NCBI RefSeq assembly: GCF_001557235.1
Contig: NZ_LSJI01000266.1
Location: 1-64,000 of the forward strand
Length of the DNA stretch: 64,000 nucleotides
Direction of reading: 5' to 3'
Origin: Phenylobacterium sp. CCH9-H3
GTDB lineage: Bacteria > Pseudomonadota > Alphaproteobacteria > Caulobacterales > Caulobacteraceae
Part shown: in pieces, positions 8,084 to 15,656 of the stretch
Numbering within the stretch: position 1 is the first letter of the stretch
Layout of the letters: the number at the start of each line of letters is the position of its first letter
Translations under genes and position numbers: made by a program
Notes under the pieces: generated by a model
Databases searched by the model: none
What the model saw: only the letters and a program-made list of their open reading frames with translations
Told to the model about the DNA's origin: nothing

Positions 8084-9037
8084 ATGAGTTCTGAAGTTCT
8101 GGATCGCGGACTGGTGCTGGACGCGGTCCGGGTGACCGAGATCGCCGCCATCGCCGCCTGGAAACTGGTGGGCCGCGGCGACGAGAAGGCCGCCGACCAG
8201 GCCGCCGTGGACGCCATGCGCACGGCGCTGAACGACCTCGACATCGACGGCGAGATCGTCATTGGCGAGGGCGAGCGCGATGAGGCGCCGATGCTCTACA
8301 TCGGGGAGAAGGTGGGCAAGGGCAAAGGGGCCAAGATCGACATCGCCCTCGACCCGCTGGAAGGCACGACCCTCACGGCGAAGGCGATGGCCAACGCCTG
8401 CGCGGTGATGGCCTGGGCGCCCAAGGGCACCATGCTGAACGCGCCCGACACCTACATGGACAAGATCGCCTGCGGTCCCGGCTATCCGGCCGGGGTGATC
8501 GACCTGGACAAGAGCCCGGCCGACAACATCAAGGCGCTGGCCAAGGCCAAGGGCGTCGACCCCAGCGAGATCACGGTCTGCATCCTTGACCGGCCGCGGC
8601 ACGCCGACATCATCGCGTCGGCCCGTTCGGTGGGCGCGCGCGTCCATCTCATCACCGACGGCGACGTGGCAGGCGTGATCAACACCACGGACCCGGAGAC
8701 GGGCATCGACCTCTACGTCGGCTCGGGCGGGGCGCCCGAGGGTGTCCTGGCCTGCGCAGCGCTGAAGTGCGTCGGCGGCCAGTTCCAGGGCCGGCTGGTG
8801 TTCCGTAACGCCGACGAGCGGGCGCGGGCGGCCCGGGTCGGGATCACCGACCTCGACAAGAAGTACGACCTGCACGAGATGGTGCGGGCCGACGCGATCT
8901 TCGCGGCCACGGGCGTGACCAAGGGCGCTCTGCTGGACGGGGTCACCTATTCGGGCGGCTTCGTGCACACCCACACCCTGGTCATGAACTCGGCGACCCG
9001 AACCGTGCGCGACGTGCGGATGAAGCGGCCGGTCTAG
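8084..9037 (+). CDS. glpX: Class II fructose-1,6-bisphosphatase GlpX
   Basis: It hydrolyses fructose 1,6-bisphosphate to fructose 6-phosphate in gluconeogenesis; in some bacteria it also acts on sedoheptulose bisphosphate. The 317-residue product has the class II motifs GEIVIGEGERDEAPMLY and DPLEGTT (about residues 89-95, metal and phosphate binding), plus ITDGDVAG and GSGGAPEGVLAC. The start at 8084 follows GGAAACGAG. It is 49 bases after hom and probably shares its transcript, an arrangement common in alphaproteobacteria, where recJ also follows. Confidence 0.95.
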   Translation: MSSEVLDRGLVLDAVRVTEIAAIAAWKLVGRGDEKAADQAAVDAMRTALNDLDIDGEIVIGEGERDEAPMLYIGEKVGKGKGAKIDIALDPLEGTTLTAKAMANACAVMAWAPKGTMLNAPDTYMDKIACGPGYPAGVIDLDKSPADNIKALAKAKGVDPSEITVCILDRPRHADIIASARSVGARVHLITDGDVAGVINTTDPETGIDLYVGSGGAPEGVLACAALKCVGGQFQGRLVFRNADERARAARVGITDLDKKYDLHEMVRADAIFAATGVTKGALLDGVTYSGGFVHTHTLVMNSATRTVRDVRMKRPV

Positions 9038-9140
9038 GTCTGCGACCGGATCTGTCGCAAGCGGCGCGCAGGGAGATAGGTCCTAGCGACTCGTAGGCGC
9101 CCGGCCGATAGTGGCCCCAGGCGAAGGAGCGGACCGACGG

Positions 9141-10937
9141 ATGGCGGACGGGAGCGCGCATGTAGGGTTCCTGGGCGTCACGCGTTCGCTGAGCGGCCGG
9201 CTGTGGCGCCAGCGGGCGGCCGAGGCCGACATCGTGCGGCGCCACCAGCTCGACCATGGGGTGTCCGAACCGCTGGCCCGGGCGCTGGCGTCGCGCGGCG
9301 TGACGGTCGAAGCGTGCTCCGACTTCCTGAACCCCACGCTGAAGGCGCTGTTCCCCGATCCTTCGTCCTTCGCTGATATGGACCGGGCCGCGGAGATCCT
9401 GGTGGACGCCCTGGAGGCGCGTCGCCGGATCGTGGTGTTCGCCGACTACGACGTGGACGGCGCGTCCTCGGCCTCGCTGATCGTGCGCTGGTTCCGCGCG
9501 ATGGGCCTGGAGCTGTCCATCTACGTGCCGGATCGGATCAACGAGGGCTATGGCCCGTCCCCCGCCGCCTTCCGCCGCCTGAAGGCCGAGGGCGCCGAAC
9601 TGGTCGTCACCGTCGACTGCGGTGCGGCGGCGCACGACGCCCTGGCCTGCGCGGTCGAGATCGAGCTGCCGGTCGTGGTGGTGGACCACCATCTGATGCG
9701 ACCGGGCGAGGTTCCGGCGGTCGCGGCGCTGGTGAACCCGAACCGGCCCGACTGCCGTTCGGGGCAGGGGCATCTGGCGGCCGCTGGAGTGAGCTTCGTG
9801 CTTCTGGCGGCGCTGTCCCGCGAGGCGCGCAAGCGCGGCCTGTGCGCGGGCGCGGGTCCCGATCTGAAGGCCTGGCTGGACCTGGCGGCGATGGGCGCTG
9901 TTTGCGACGTGACCCAGCTCACCGGGTTCAACCGCGCCTTGGTCGCCCAGGGGCTGAAGGTGATGTCGGCCTGGGGCAATCCCGGACTGAAGGCCCTGAT
10001 GGAGGTCGCCAAGGCCCAGGGACCGGCGTCCGTGTTCCATGTCGGCTTCCTGCTCGGGCCTCGGATCAACGCCGGCGGGCGCATCGGCCGGTCCGACCTG
10101 GGCGCACGGCTGCTTTCCACCGACGATCCGGCGGAGGCGCGGGCTCTGGCCGCGGAGCTGGATGCACTGAACGCCTCGCGCAAGCAGGTGGAGGCCGAGG
10201 TCCAGGAGGCGGCGGTCCGCCACATCGAGCGCGAGAGCAACCAGGCCGACGCGCCCTGCTTGATCGTCGCCGACGACGGCTGGCATCCGGGCGTCATCGG
10301 CATCGTGGCCGGGCGGCTGCGCGAGCGTTACCGAAAGCCGGTGATCGTCATCGGGATCGACCGGGCCGCCGACGTGGGGAAGGGCTCCGGCCGTTCGCAG
10401 CCGGGTGTCAACCTGGGGCGGGCGGTACAGGCCGCCTACGAGGAAGGGCTGTTGCTGGCCGGCGGCGGCCACGCCATGGCGGCGGGCCTGTCGGTGCGAC
10501 CCGACACGATCCCCGAACTGCGGGCCTTCCTTTGCGAGCGGATGGCGGCCGAGGCCGAGATCGCCGCGGCCGCGGACGGGCTGGAGATCGACGCCCTGGT
10601 GACGACGCGGGGCGCGGACCGGAGCCTGTGGAGCGACTTCCAGCGGCTCGCGCCGTTCGGACCGGGCAATCCCGAGCCGACGTTCGCTGCGGCGGACGTG
10701 CGAATCGAACGGCCGATGGCCCTGCGCGGCGGACACGTGCGCTGCACCCTGACCGACGGCAGCGGGGGGCGACTCAAGGCCGTGGCGTGGCGGGTCGAGG
10801 ACACCGAGGCCGGCCGCCGCCTGCTGCAGGAAGGCGGCGCGGTCCATGTGGCGGGCCGCCTGAAACCCGACGACTGGCAGGGGCGGGAAGGGGTGGAACT
10901 CGAGATCGAGGACGTCGCCGACCCGCGCCGAACATAA
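9141..10937 (+). CDS. recJ: Single-stranded-DNA-specific 5'-3' exonuclease RecJ
   Basis: RecJ degrades single-stranded DNA 5'-3' in recombination and mismatch repair. The 598-residue product carries the DHH phosphoesterase motifs VVFADYDVDGASS, TVDCGAA and VVVVDHHLM (DHH at residues 182-184). The DHHA1 domain has the GGGHAMAAG motif, and a C-terminal OB-like region follows. I chose the ATG at 9141 because AAGGAG lies 11 bases upstream; an in-frame GTG at 9111 would add 10 residues. It lies about 100 bases after glpX. Confidence 0.95.
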   Translation: MADGSAHVGFLGVTRSLSGRLWRQRAAEADIVRRHQLDHGVSEPLARALASRGVTVEACSDFLNPTLKALFPDPSSFADMDRAAEILVDALEARRRIVVFADYDVDGASSASLIVRWFRAMGLELSIYVPDRINEGYGPSPAAFRRLKAEGAELVVTVDCGAAAHDALACAVEIELPVVVVDHHLMRPGEVPAVAALVNPNRPDCRSGQGHLAAAGVSFVLLAALSREARKRGLCAGAGPDLKAWLDLAAMGAVCDVTQLTGFNRALVAQGLKVMSAWGNPGLKALMEVAKAQGPASVFHVGFLLGPRINAGGRIGRSDLGARLLSTDDPAEARALAAELDALNASRKQVEAEVQEAAVRHIERESNQADAPCLIVADDGWHPGVIGIVAGRLRERYRKPVIVIGIDRAADVGKGSGRSQPGVNLGRAVQAAYEEGLLLAGGGHAMAAGLSVRPDTIPELRAFLCERMAAEAEIAAAADGLEIDALVTTRGADRSLWSDFQRLAPFGPGNPEPTFAAADVRIERPMALRGGHVRCTLTDGSGGRLKAVAWRVEDTEAGRRLLQEGGAVHVAGRLKPDDWQGREGVELEIEDVADPRRT

Positions 10938-10952
10938 GTCCGTTTCGGCCGC

Positions 10953-10981
10953 TTGCGCCCCAAAAAGAAGGCCGCTATAGA
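10953..10981 (+). promoter_or_regulatory. Sigma-70-type promoter of tRNA-Glu
   Basis: TTGCGC (10953-10958) and TATAGA (10976-10981) are separated by exactly 17 bases. The -10 box ends 18 bases before the first tRNA base, leaving room for a short leader. It lies in the gap between recJ and the tRNA. Confidence 0.6.
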
Positions 10982-10999
10982 GCCGCCTCTCGCGCACGC

Positions 11000-11074
11000 G
11001 GTCCCTTCGTCTATCGGTTAGGACGCCAGGTTTTCAACCTGGAGAGAGGGGTTCGACTCCCCTAGGGACTGCCA
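11000..11074 (+). tRNA. tRNA-Glu (TTC)
   Basis: A complete cloverleaf is visible. The acceptor stem is GGTCCCT pairing with AGGGACT (one G-T wobble), the anticodon stem-loop is CCAGG-TTTTCAA-CCTGG with anticodon TTC, and the T arm is AGGGG-TTCGACT-CCCCT. The discriminator is G and the CCA end is encoded at 11072-11074. It reads GAA/GAG codons. Confidence 0.95.
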
Positions 11075-11219
11075 CGCGACCTCCCCTCATAAGGTGTTCG
11101 ACCTCGCGCGGCGCGGGATTCGCCGAACGCGAATCACCATTGACGTCCCATATGTTACAAGAACAGTGTTATAGTCGGCTCCGACCCAATTGTCGGGAGG
11201 GTAGCGGGCCGAGGGGCGA

Positions 11220-11795
11220 ATGGCTGGTTACGAATTCGAGCAAGTGGATGCGCCGCCGCCGGTGCGGATTTGCGGGCGCGTGAAGTGGTTCGACGTGGGC
11301 AAGGGCTACGGCTTCATCGTCCCCGACGATCCGAGTCTCACCGACCTCAAGGATGTGCTGCTCCACGTCACGAGCCTCAGGACCTCGGGCCGTGAAAGCT
11401 GCCTCGAAGGCTCTCTGATCACCTGCGATGTCGTCCGCCGGCCCAAGGGCTGGCAGGTGGCCGAGGTGGTCCTGGTGGACGAAAGCTCCGCCACGCCGGC
11501 CCCGCCGCGGCCGGACGCCATGCGCAGCCGCCCCGAGGGGCTGAGTCGACCGCCGCGCCGGCCGGTCCAGGCCACGGGCCCGCTGGAAGAGGCCAAGGTG
11601 AAGTGGTTCAACCGGGCCAAGGGCTACGGCTTCGTCGTGCGCGACAGCCAGCCGGGCGACATCTTCGTCCACATCGAGACGCTTCGGCGGTCGGGAATGG
11701 AGGATCTCCAGCCCGGCGAAAGCGTCATGGTCAGGTTCGCCGAGGGGCCCAAGGGGCTTGTCGTGGCCGAGATCGAGGCGTCTAACCTCTCGTAA
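11220..11795 (+). CDS. Tandem cold-shock-domain protein (CspC/CspD-like of Caulobacter)
   Basis: The 191-residue protein has two cold-shock domains. The first spans about residues 15-80, with [15 protein letters not shown] and LLHVTSL; the second spans about 122-188, with [15 protein letters not shown] and IFVHIETL. Each carries an RNP1-like KGYGF motif. A Pro/Arg-rich linker joins them. It should bind single-stranded RNA or DNA as a chaperone in the cytoplasm. Double-CSD proteins are characteristic of Caulobacter and relatives, where some respond to stationary phase rather than cold. The 145-base gap after tRNA-Glu contains TTGACG and TATAGT, but 24 bases apart, so I do not call a promoter. 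Confidence 0.9.
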   Translation: MAGYEFEQVDAPPPVRICGRVKWFDVGKGYGFIVPDDPSLTDLKDVLLHVTSLRTSGRESCLEGSLITCDVVRRPKGWQVAEVVLVDESSATPAPPRPDAMRSRPEGLSRPPRRPVQATGPLEEAKVKWFNRAKGYGFVVRDSQPGDIFVHIETLRRSGMEDLQPGESVMVRFAEGPKGLVVAEIEASNLS

Positions 11796-11824
11796 GAGAG
11801 ACGACACGCTTCGGAGCTGACTTC

Positions 11825-12331
11825 GTGCTGCATGAGTTGATCGGCCGGCGGCTGGGCGTCGCCCTGGCCTTGGCGCTGTGCGCCGCGCCGGCGATGGCGC
11901 AGATTCCGCGCCAGGATCCAAAGACCTGCAAGGGCCAGCCCGAGATCAAGCCGCTGGAGGCCCTCCAGGTGCGCACCGACAAGGGCGTGCATGCCTTCAT
12001 GGTCGAGGTGGCGGACAGCGACAGGGAGCGCGAGTATGGCCTGATGTGCCGGCGCAGCCTGGCCGCCGACCGCGGCATGCTGTTCCTGTTCGCCAAGGCC
12101 GGGCCGCAGATGTTCTGGATGCGGAACACGCTCATCCCGCTCGACATCATCTACATCGGCGAGAACGGCCGGGTGGTCTCGATCAGCCGTAACGTCCAGC
12201 CACTGGACGAGCGGGGGGCGCCGTCGGCGGGGCCGGCGAAGTTCGTGCTGGAGCTCGCGGCCGGCCGTGCGGCCCAGATCGGCCTGCTGCCCGGCGACCG
12301 GGTGCTGCATCGGGCGCTGCCGCGTGGCTGA
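11825..12331 (+). CDS. Exported DUF192 protein
   Basis: The product has about 168 residues: a signal peptide (RRLGVALALALCAAPAMAQ) followed by a DUF192 domain with VADSDREREYGLMCRRSL, MLFLFAKAGPQMFWMRNTLIPLDIIYI and ISRNVQPLDE. DUF192 proteins are small secreted or periplasmic beta-barrel proteins of unknown biochemical role. The start is a GTG at 11825, with GGAG 9 bases before it; no ATG is available in frame. It lies 29 bases after the cold-shock gene and overlaps the thioesterase gene by 8 bases, so these are probably co-transcribed. Confidence 0.85.
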   Translation: MLHELIGRRLGVALALALCAAPAMAQIPRQDPKTCKGQPEIKPLEALQVRTDKGVHAFMVEVADSDREREYGLMCRRSLAADRGMLFLFAKAGPQMFWMRNTLIPLDIIYIGENGRVVSISRNVQPLDERGAPSAGPAKFVLELAAGRAAQIGLLPGDRVLHRALPRG

Positions 12332-12746
12332 CGAGATCCCCGAGCCGCCGGCCGGCTTCGTCCTGACCAAGGGCCGCGGCCCGTTCTCCACCCACAACGG
12401 GCCCTACTTCCACCGGATCGGCGCCGGCGACCTCGTGGAACAGGCGTTCTACGCCCTGCCACGGCACACCAACGGCATCGGCATCGTGCACGGCGGCATG
12501 CTGTCGGCCTTCACCGACGGGCTGCTGGCGGCGGCGGTGGGACGCGGCACGCAGAAGGTAGGCGTGACGATCCACCTCTCCATCGACTTCCTCCACATGG
12601 CCCGCGAAGGCGACTGGATCGTCGGCGAGGCGCGGATGAGCCGGGCGACCCGGGACGTGGCCTTCGCCGACGGCCGCCTGCACGCCCGCGGCGTGGACAT
12701 CGTCCGGGCGTCGGGCGTCTTCAAGCTGATGAGCCGCCCGGGCTAA
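12324..12746 (+). CDS. PaaI-family hotdog thioesterase
   Basis: The product has about 140 residues. The hotdog-fold signature GIVHGGMLSAFTDGLLA (HGG at residues 56-58) and VTIHLSIDFLHMAREGDWIVGEA mark an acyl-CoA thioesterase of the PaaI/YbgC-like group. It probably hydrolyses an acyl- or aryl-CoA in the cytoplasm; the substrate is unknown. The GTG at 12324 overlaps the DUF192 stop. The TAA stop overlaps, head to head, the last four bases of the convergent Gln-rich gene at 12743. Confidence 0.82.
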   Translation: MADEIPEPPAGFVLTKGRGPFSTHNGPYFHRIGAGDLVEQAFYALPRHTNGIGIVHGGMLSAFTDGLLAAAVGRGTQKVGVTIHLSIDFLHMAREGDWIVGEARMSRATRDVAFADGRLHARGVDIVRASGVFKLMSRPG

Positions 12747-13222
12747 CAGTCCTTGTCAGCGAACAGGCCCTTCAGATGGGCCAGACGCTGGCTCCCCGGG
12801 GTCGCGGGCGCGGCGTCTGTGCCCGGCGTCGCGGACATGCCGGGCATGGCGCCGTAGGCCTGGGCCAATTGCTGCTGCATCTGCTGCTGCTGTTGCTGCA
12901 TGGCCTGCTGCTGGATCGCCCCTAGGGCCTGCTGGGCCGCGTAGCCGCCCTGGCCCCCACCAAGCTTGCCGCTGCTCAGCAAGGGCGCCGCCGCCTGGAG
13001 CGCGGCTCCCGCGAAGCCCAGGAACTTGCGGCCCGACTCCGCGCGGCGGGCGGCCTTGGCTTCGCTGGCGGACAGCGTGTTGATCTCATCGGCCAGGATG
13101 GCGCAGGTCTTCTGGCTGTCGCCCGCCTCCACGACGGCTGGTTCGGCGCCCCGGGCGGGAGCGGCGAGGGCGAGCAGACATGCGGCGAGCACCGCGCCGC
13201 GGATGGGCCTTGGAGACGTCAT
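12743..13222 (-). CDS. Exported Gln-rich protein of unknown function
   Basis: The 159-residue product has a signal peptide (about residues 1-25, ending APARGAEP). A predicted helical region (KTCAILADEINTLSASEA) is followed by a Gly-rich turn and a poly-Gln/Met tract at about residues 105-122 (AIQQQAMQQQQQQMQQQ), probably a coiled coil. Only two Cys remain, one early and one as the final residue, so a disulfide is possible. The ATG at 13222 has AGAGAGG 6 bases upstream; the frame continues through tRNA-Pro, which cannot be coding. No family is recognised. Confidence 0.72.
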   Translation of the reverse strand: MTSPRPIRGAVLAACLLALAAPARGAEPAVVEAGDSQKTCAILADEINTLSASEAKAARRAESGRKFLGFAGAALQAAAPLLSSGKLGGGQGGYAAQQALGAIQQQAMQQQQQQMQQQLAQAYGAMPGMSATPGTDAAPATPGSQRLAHLKGLFADKDC

Positions 13223-13387
13223 GTATGCCTCTCTGTTTGAGGCGTCGGTTGTGGCCCGCGGCGCCGCGTTGGTCGCCCGCGGCTCGACGAACAGCATGGC
13301 GTACGCGCCGAATGCCGGTCCACGTGCGCCCATCAGCCCCTTTACCGGACCGGGTAAACCCTTGTAGGGCAGGCGTTCCGGCGTCCT

Positions 13388-13464
13388 CGGGGCGTAGCGC
13401 AGCCTGGTAGCGCATCTGCTTTGGGAGCAGAGGGTCGGGAGTTCGAATCTCTCCGCCCCGACCA
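13388..13464 (+). tRNA. tRNA-Pro (TGG)
   Basis: The acceptor stem is CGGGGCG with CGCCCCG. The anticodon stem-loop is TCTGC-TTTGGGA-GCAGA, giving anticodon TGG, and the T arm is built on GGGAG-TTCGAAT-CTCTC. The discriminator is A and the CCA end is encoded (13462-13464). It reads CCN codons. Confidence 0.95.
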
Positions 13465-13495
13465 CGCCGGCGGAATTTGAGGCCTGAGAAACAGC

Positions 13496-13804
13496 ATGCT
13501 CGCGCGCATCTACCGTCCGTCCAAGACCGCCATGCAGTCGGGCCGCGCCAAGGCGGCCGGCTGGGTTCTGGAATTCGAGCCCAAGGCGGCGCGCAGGCCC
13601 GATCCGCTGATGGGCTGGACCGTGACGACCGATACCGAGTCGAGCCAGGTGCGGCTGACCTTCGAGACCAAGGAAGAGGCCGTGCGCTACGCCGAGGCGC
13701 ACGGGATCGCCTTCCAGCTCATCGATCCCGCACCGGCCAAGCGCATCATCAAGGCCTACGCCGACAACTTCGCCTTCGGCAGACGGATCCCCTGGACCCA
13801 CTGA
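13496..13804 (+). CDS. NDUFS4-family (ETC complex I) accessory subunit
   Basis: The product has 102 residues and belongs to the ETC_C1_NDUFS4 family: [14 protein letters not shown] at the N-terminus, then [37 protein letters not shown] and a C-terminal [12 protein letters not shown]. It is a supernumerary subunit of NADH:ubiquinone oxidoreductase, shared by alphaproteobacteria and mitochondria, and sits on the matrix/cytoplasmic arm. It is not near a nuo operon here. It lies 31 bases after tRNA-Pro and 12 bases before tRNA-Arg, so it may be transcribed with the tRNAs. Confidence 0.9.
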   Translation: MLARIYRPSKTAMQSGRAKAAGWVLEFEPKAARRPDPLMGWTVTTDTESSQVRLTFETKEEAVRYAEAHGIAFQLIDPAPAKRIIKAYADNFAFGRRIPWTH

Positions 13805-13816
13805 GGTCTCGCCTGA

Positions 13817-13893
13817 GCGCCCGTAGCTCAACCGGATAGAGCATCCGCCTTCTAAGCGGACGGTTGCAGGTTCGAGTCCTGCCGGGCGCGCCA
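13817..13893 (+). tRNA. tRNA-Arg (TCT)
   Basis: The acceptor stem is GCGCCCG with CGGGCGC. The anticodon stem-loop is TCCGC-CTTCTAA-GCGGA with anticodon TCT, and the T arm is GCAGG-TTCGAGT-CCTGC. The discriminator is G and the CCA end is encoded at 13891-13893. It reads AGA/AGG codons, which are rare in this high-GC DNA. Confidence 0.95.
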
Positions 13894-14033
13894 GGCCGCA
13901 AGGTTGGCCGCGGTCAACTCAGGCGCTCGATCGCCGCGTCATGGAATGTCACTTAGACGGACGTATCGCCCCCTGCGGGTCACAGCATTTCTCCACCATG
14001 TTCGCGGCCGTCCCAGCCGTGTAAGCAGCCGCC

Positions 14034-14819
14034 ATGGCCTGGACGAAGACCTACGACGAAGCCGAGCCGCAGCGCGTGAACAAGTGGCTGGCGCAGAGCG
14101 GCGTGTGTTCGCGGCGCGAGGCCGAGGCGCTGATCGGCGAAGGGCTGGTCTATATCGATGGGGAGCGGGTCGACGACGCTGGCCGCAAGATCCAGCCGGG
14201 CCAGACGCTCACCCTGACCGACAAGGCCGAGGGGCGGCTCGAGGGCTTTACGGCCGTCCTGAACAAGCCCACCGGCTACGTCTCGGGCCAGCCGGAGCCC
14301 GGCTATACGCCCGCGGCGCGCCTGCTGACCCGGCAGACGCTGGTCGGCGAAAGCGCCACGATCCCGGACGCGAAGATGAGCCTGCCGCCCCTGGGACGGC
14401 TGGACCTGGACAGCCACGGCCTGCTGATCCTGTCCAACGACGGCGTGCTGGCCAAGGCGGTCATCGGGCCGCAATCGGAGCTGGACAAGGAGTATGTCGT
14501 CCGCGTCGCCGGGCGCATCGACGAGCCGACGCTGGGCCGCCTGCGCCACGGCCTGGAGCTGGATGGCCGCAGGCTGCGCCCCGCCAAGGTGAGCGTGATC
14601 CAGGGCCAGGTGCTGAGGTTCGTGCTCACCGAGGGCCGCAACCGGCAGATCCGGCGCATGTGCGAGCTGGTCGGTCTGCGGGTGATGGACCTGAAGCGCA
14701 TCCGGATCGGCCCGCTGGAGCTGGGCGACCTGCCGGAGGGGCGGTGGCGGCCCATGACGGCCGCCGAGCGCGAGGCGATGATCAGGTCGTCAAAGGGACC
14801 GGCGTCCGGTCGGGATTGA
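14034..14819 (+). CDS. S4-domain pseudouridine synthase (RsuA/RluB/E/F family)
   Basis: It isomerises a uridine in rRNA. The 261-residue product has an N-terminal S4 RNA-binding domain (RVNKWLAQSGVCSRREAEALIG, ending near residue 60). The catalytic domain carries GRLDLDSHGLLILSNDG, with the nucleophilic Asp at about residue 124, and a C-terminal block GRNRQIRRMCELVGL. The arrangement matches RluF/RluE-type enzymes that act on 23S rRNA; which position is modified cannot be told here. The last 38 bases overlap the convergent kinase gene. Confidence 0.92.
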   Translation: MAWTKTYDEAEPQRVNKWLAQSGVCSRREAEALIGEGLVYIDGERVDDAGRKIQPGQTLTLTDKAEGRLEGFTAVLNKPTGYVSGQPEPGYTPAARLLTRQTLVGESATIPDAKMSLPPLGRLDLDSHGLLILSNDGVLAKAVIGPQSELDKEYVVRVAGRIDEPTLGRLRHGLELDGRRLRPAKVSVIQGQVLRFVLTEGRNRQIRRMCELVGLRVMDLKRIRIGPLELGDLPEGRWRPMTAAEREAMIRSSKGPASGRD

Positions 14820-15639
14820 GCGGCACCACCCAGTCGGCCCGCTCGGGCATCTCCGCCAGGATCCAGCGGGTGAGCCGCTCATAGTACTGCACGAACCGGC
14901 CGACCTCGCCGTCGGACATGCCCCCGCCGGTGCGGGCGCGCAGCTTGGCCTCCTGTTCCACGCGCCAGCCGCGGACCACGTCGAAGCTGGGCGCCCGCAG
15001 CAGGACCAGCCGGTCCAGCCGGCCGAAGAGCGCTTGATAGTGCTCGGCGAGCTGGCGGTTCACATAGCCGCGCCAGGCGCGGGTGGGATCGTCGCGCCGC
15101 TCCAGGCCGTTGGCGGGCTGCGTCAGCCGTTCCGCGGGCTCCGGCCGGGCGCCGACACACCAGCCCTCGAGGATCACCACGTCGGCGGGACCCTCGACCG
15201 TGCGCCAGCGACTCTTGGGTTGGCGCTCGTCCGTGGCCTTGTCGAAGCCGGGCAGGGGCGTCGTCCCCTCGCCCCGGAGGTGGTCGAGCACGGCGCAGGC
15301 CAGGGCCACGTCGTGAGTGCCGGGCGGCCCGCGGACCTGGAGCAGGCGGTGGACCTTGGCCGCGAGCCAGGCGCGCGCCTCCCGTCCGAGGTAGAAGTCG
15401 TCCAGGGAAATCGTGACCGCCTTCAGGCCGTTGCGATTGAGGTAGCGCTCGGTCGCGGCCGCCACGGTCGACTTGCCCGACCCCTGCGCGCCGCAGAGGC
15501 CGACGACCGCCGTGCGACCGAAGTCCGCGCGCCAGTCGACGCAGCGATCGGCCAACGGGCGACAAACCTCGTCGAACGTCAGCTGGAACGTTTCCGGCAG
15601 GCGTTCCTCGGCGATGAAATCCGCCAGCCAGTCGTCCAA
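14782..15639 (-). CDS. P-loop kinase of the D-glycerate 3-kinase (GLYK/Tda10) type
   Basis: The product has about 285 residues. The Walker A motif GAQGSGKST is at residues 50-58, followed by VTISLDDFYLGREAR (Asp-rich substrate region), RGPPGTHDV, LPGFDKATDERQP, VVILEGWCVGARP and a C-terminal VVRGWRVEQEAKLR. This matches GLYK/Tda10-like kinases that make 3-phosphoglycerate from glycerate, but the substrate is inferred from the family only. No ATG is available after the upstream SDR stop; the best start is a TTG at 15639, with GGGGAA just before it. The gene overlaps the convergent pseudouridine synthase gene by 38 bases and follows the SDR by about 17 bases. Confidence 0.82.
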   Translation of the reverse strand: MDDWLADFIAEERLPETFQLTFDEVCRPLADRCVDWRADFGRTAVVGLCGAQGSGKSTVAAATERYLNRNGLKAVTISLDDFYLGREARAWLAAKVHRLLQVRGPPGTHDVALACAVLDHLRGEGTTPLPGFDKATDERQPKSRWRTVEGPADVVILEGWCVGARPEPAERLTQPANGLERRDDPTRAWRGYVNRQLAEHYQALFGRLDRLVLLRAPSFDVVRGWRVEQEAKLRARTGGGMSDGEVGRFVQYYERLTRWILAEMPERADWVVPLNPDRTPVPLTT

Positions 15640-15656
15640 GCGTTCCCCAGCGCGCC

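Noticed and set aside
9029..9049. Inverted repeat CCGGTC/GACCGG after glpX as a terminator
   Set aside because: The stem is only 6 bp, overlaps the stop codon and lacks a T-run.
7601..11065. Several other long open frames antisense or frame-shifted to hom, glpX and recJ (for example 7601-8974 minus, 8982-10997 minus, 9842-11065 plus)
   Set aside because: Products are rich in Arg, Gly, Ala and Pro without domains, and the overlapping frames carry clear enzymes. They are composition shadows.
11140..11175. Promoter for the cold-shock gene (TTGACG ... TATAGT)
   Set aside because: The spacing is 24 bases, too long for a sigma-70 promoter. Neither box has a better partner.
12880..12930. CAG/CTG-rich run as a microsatellite or CRISPR-like repeat
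   Set aside because: It is the coding sequence for the poly-Gln/Met tract of the exported protein, with imperfect units and no spacers.
13341..13358. TTTACC-GGACCG-GGTAAA upstream of tRNA-Pro as an operator
   Set aside because: The 6-bp arms fit several roles, and no promoter boxes could be paired with it convincingly.
12743..13831. Extension of the Gln-rich gene upstream to 13831
   Set aside because: It would translate through tRNA-Pro and the NDUFS4-family gene on the opposite strand. A good RBS and signal peptide mark the start at 13222.
13388..13893. tRNA-linked integration site (attachment site) at tRNA-Pro or tRNA-Arg
   Set aside because: No integrase gene, no duplicated tRNA 3' end and only core genes lie downstream.
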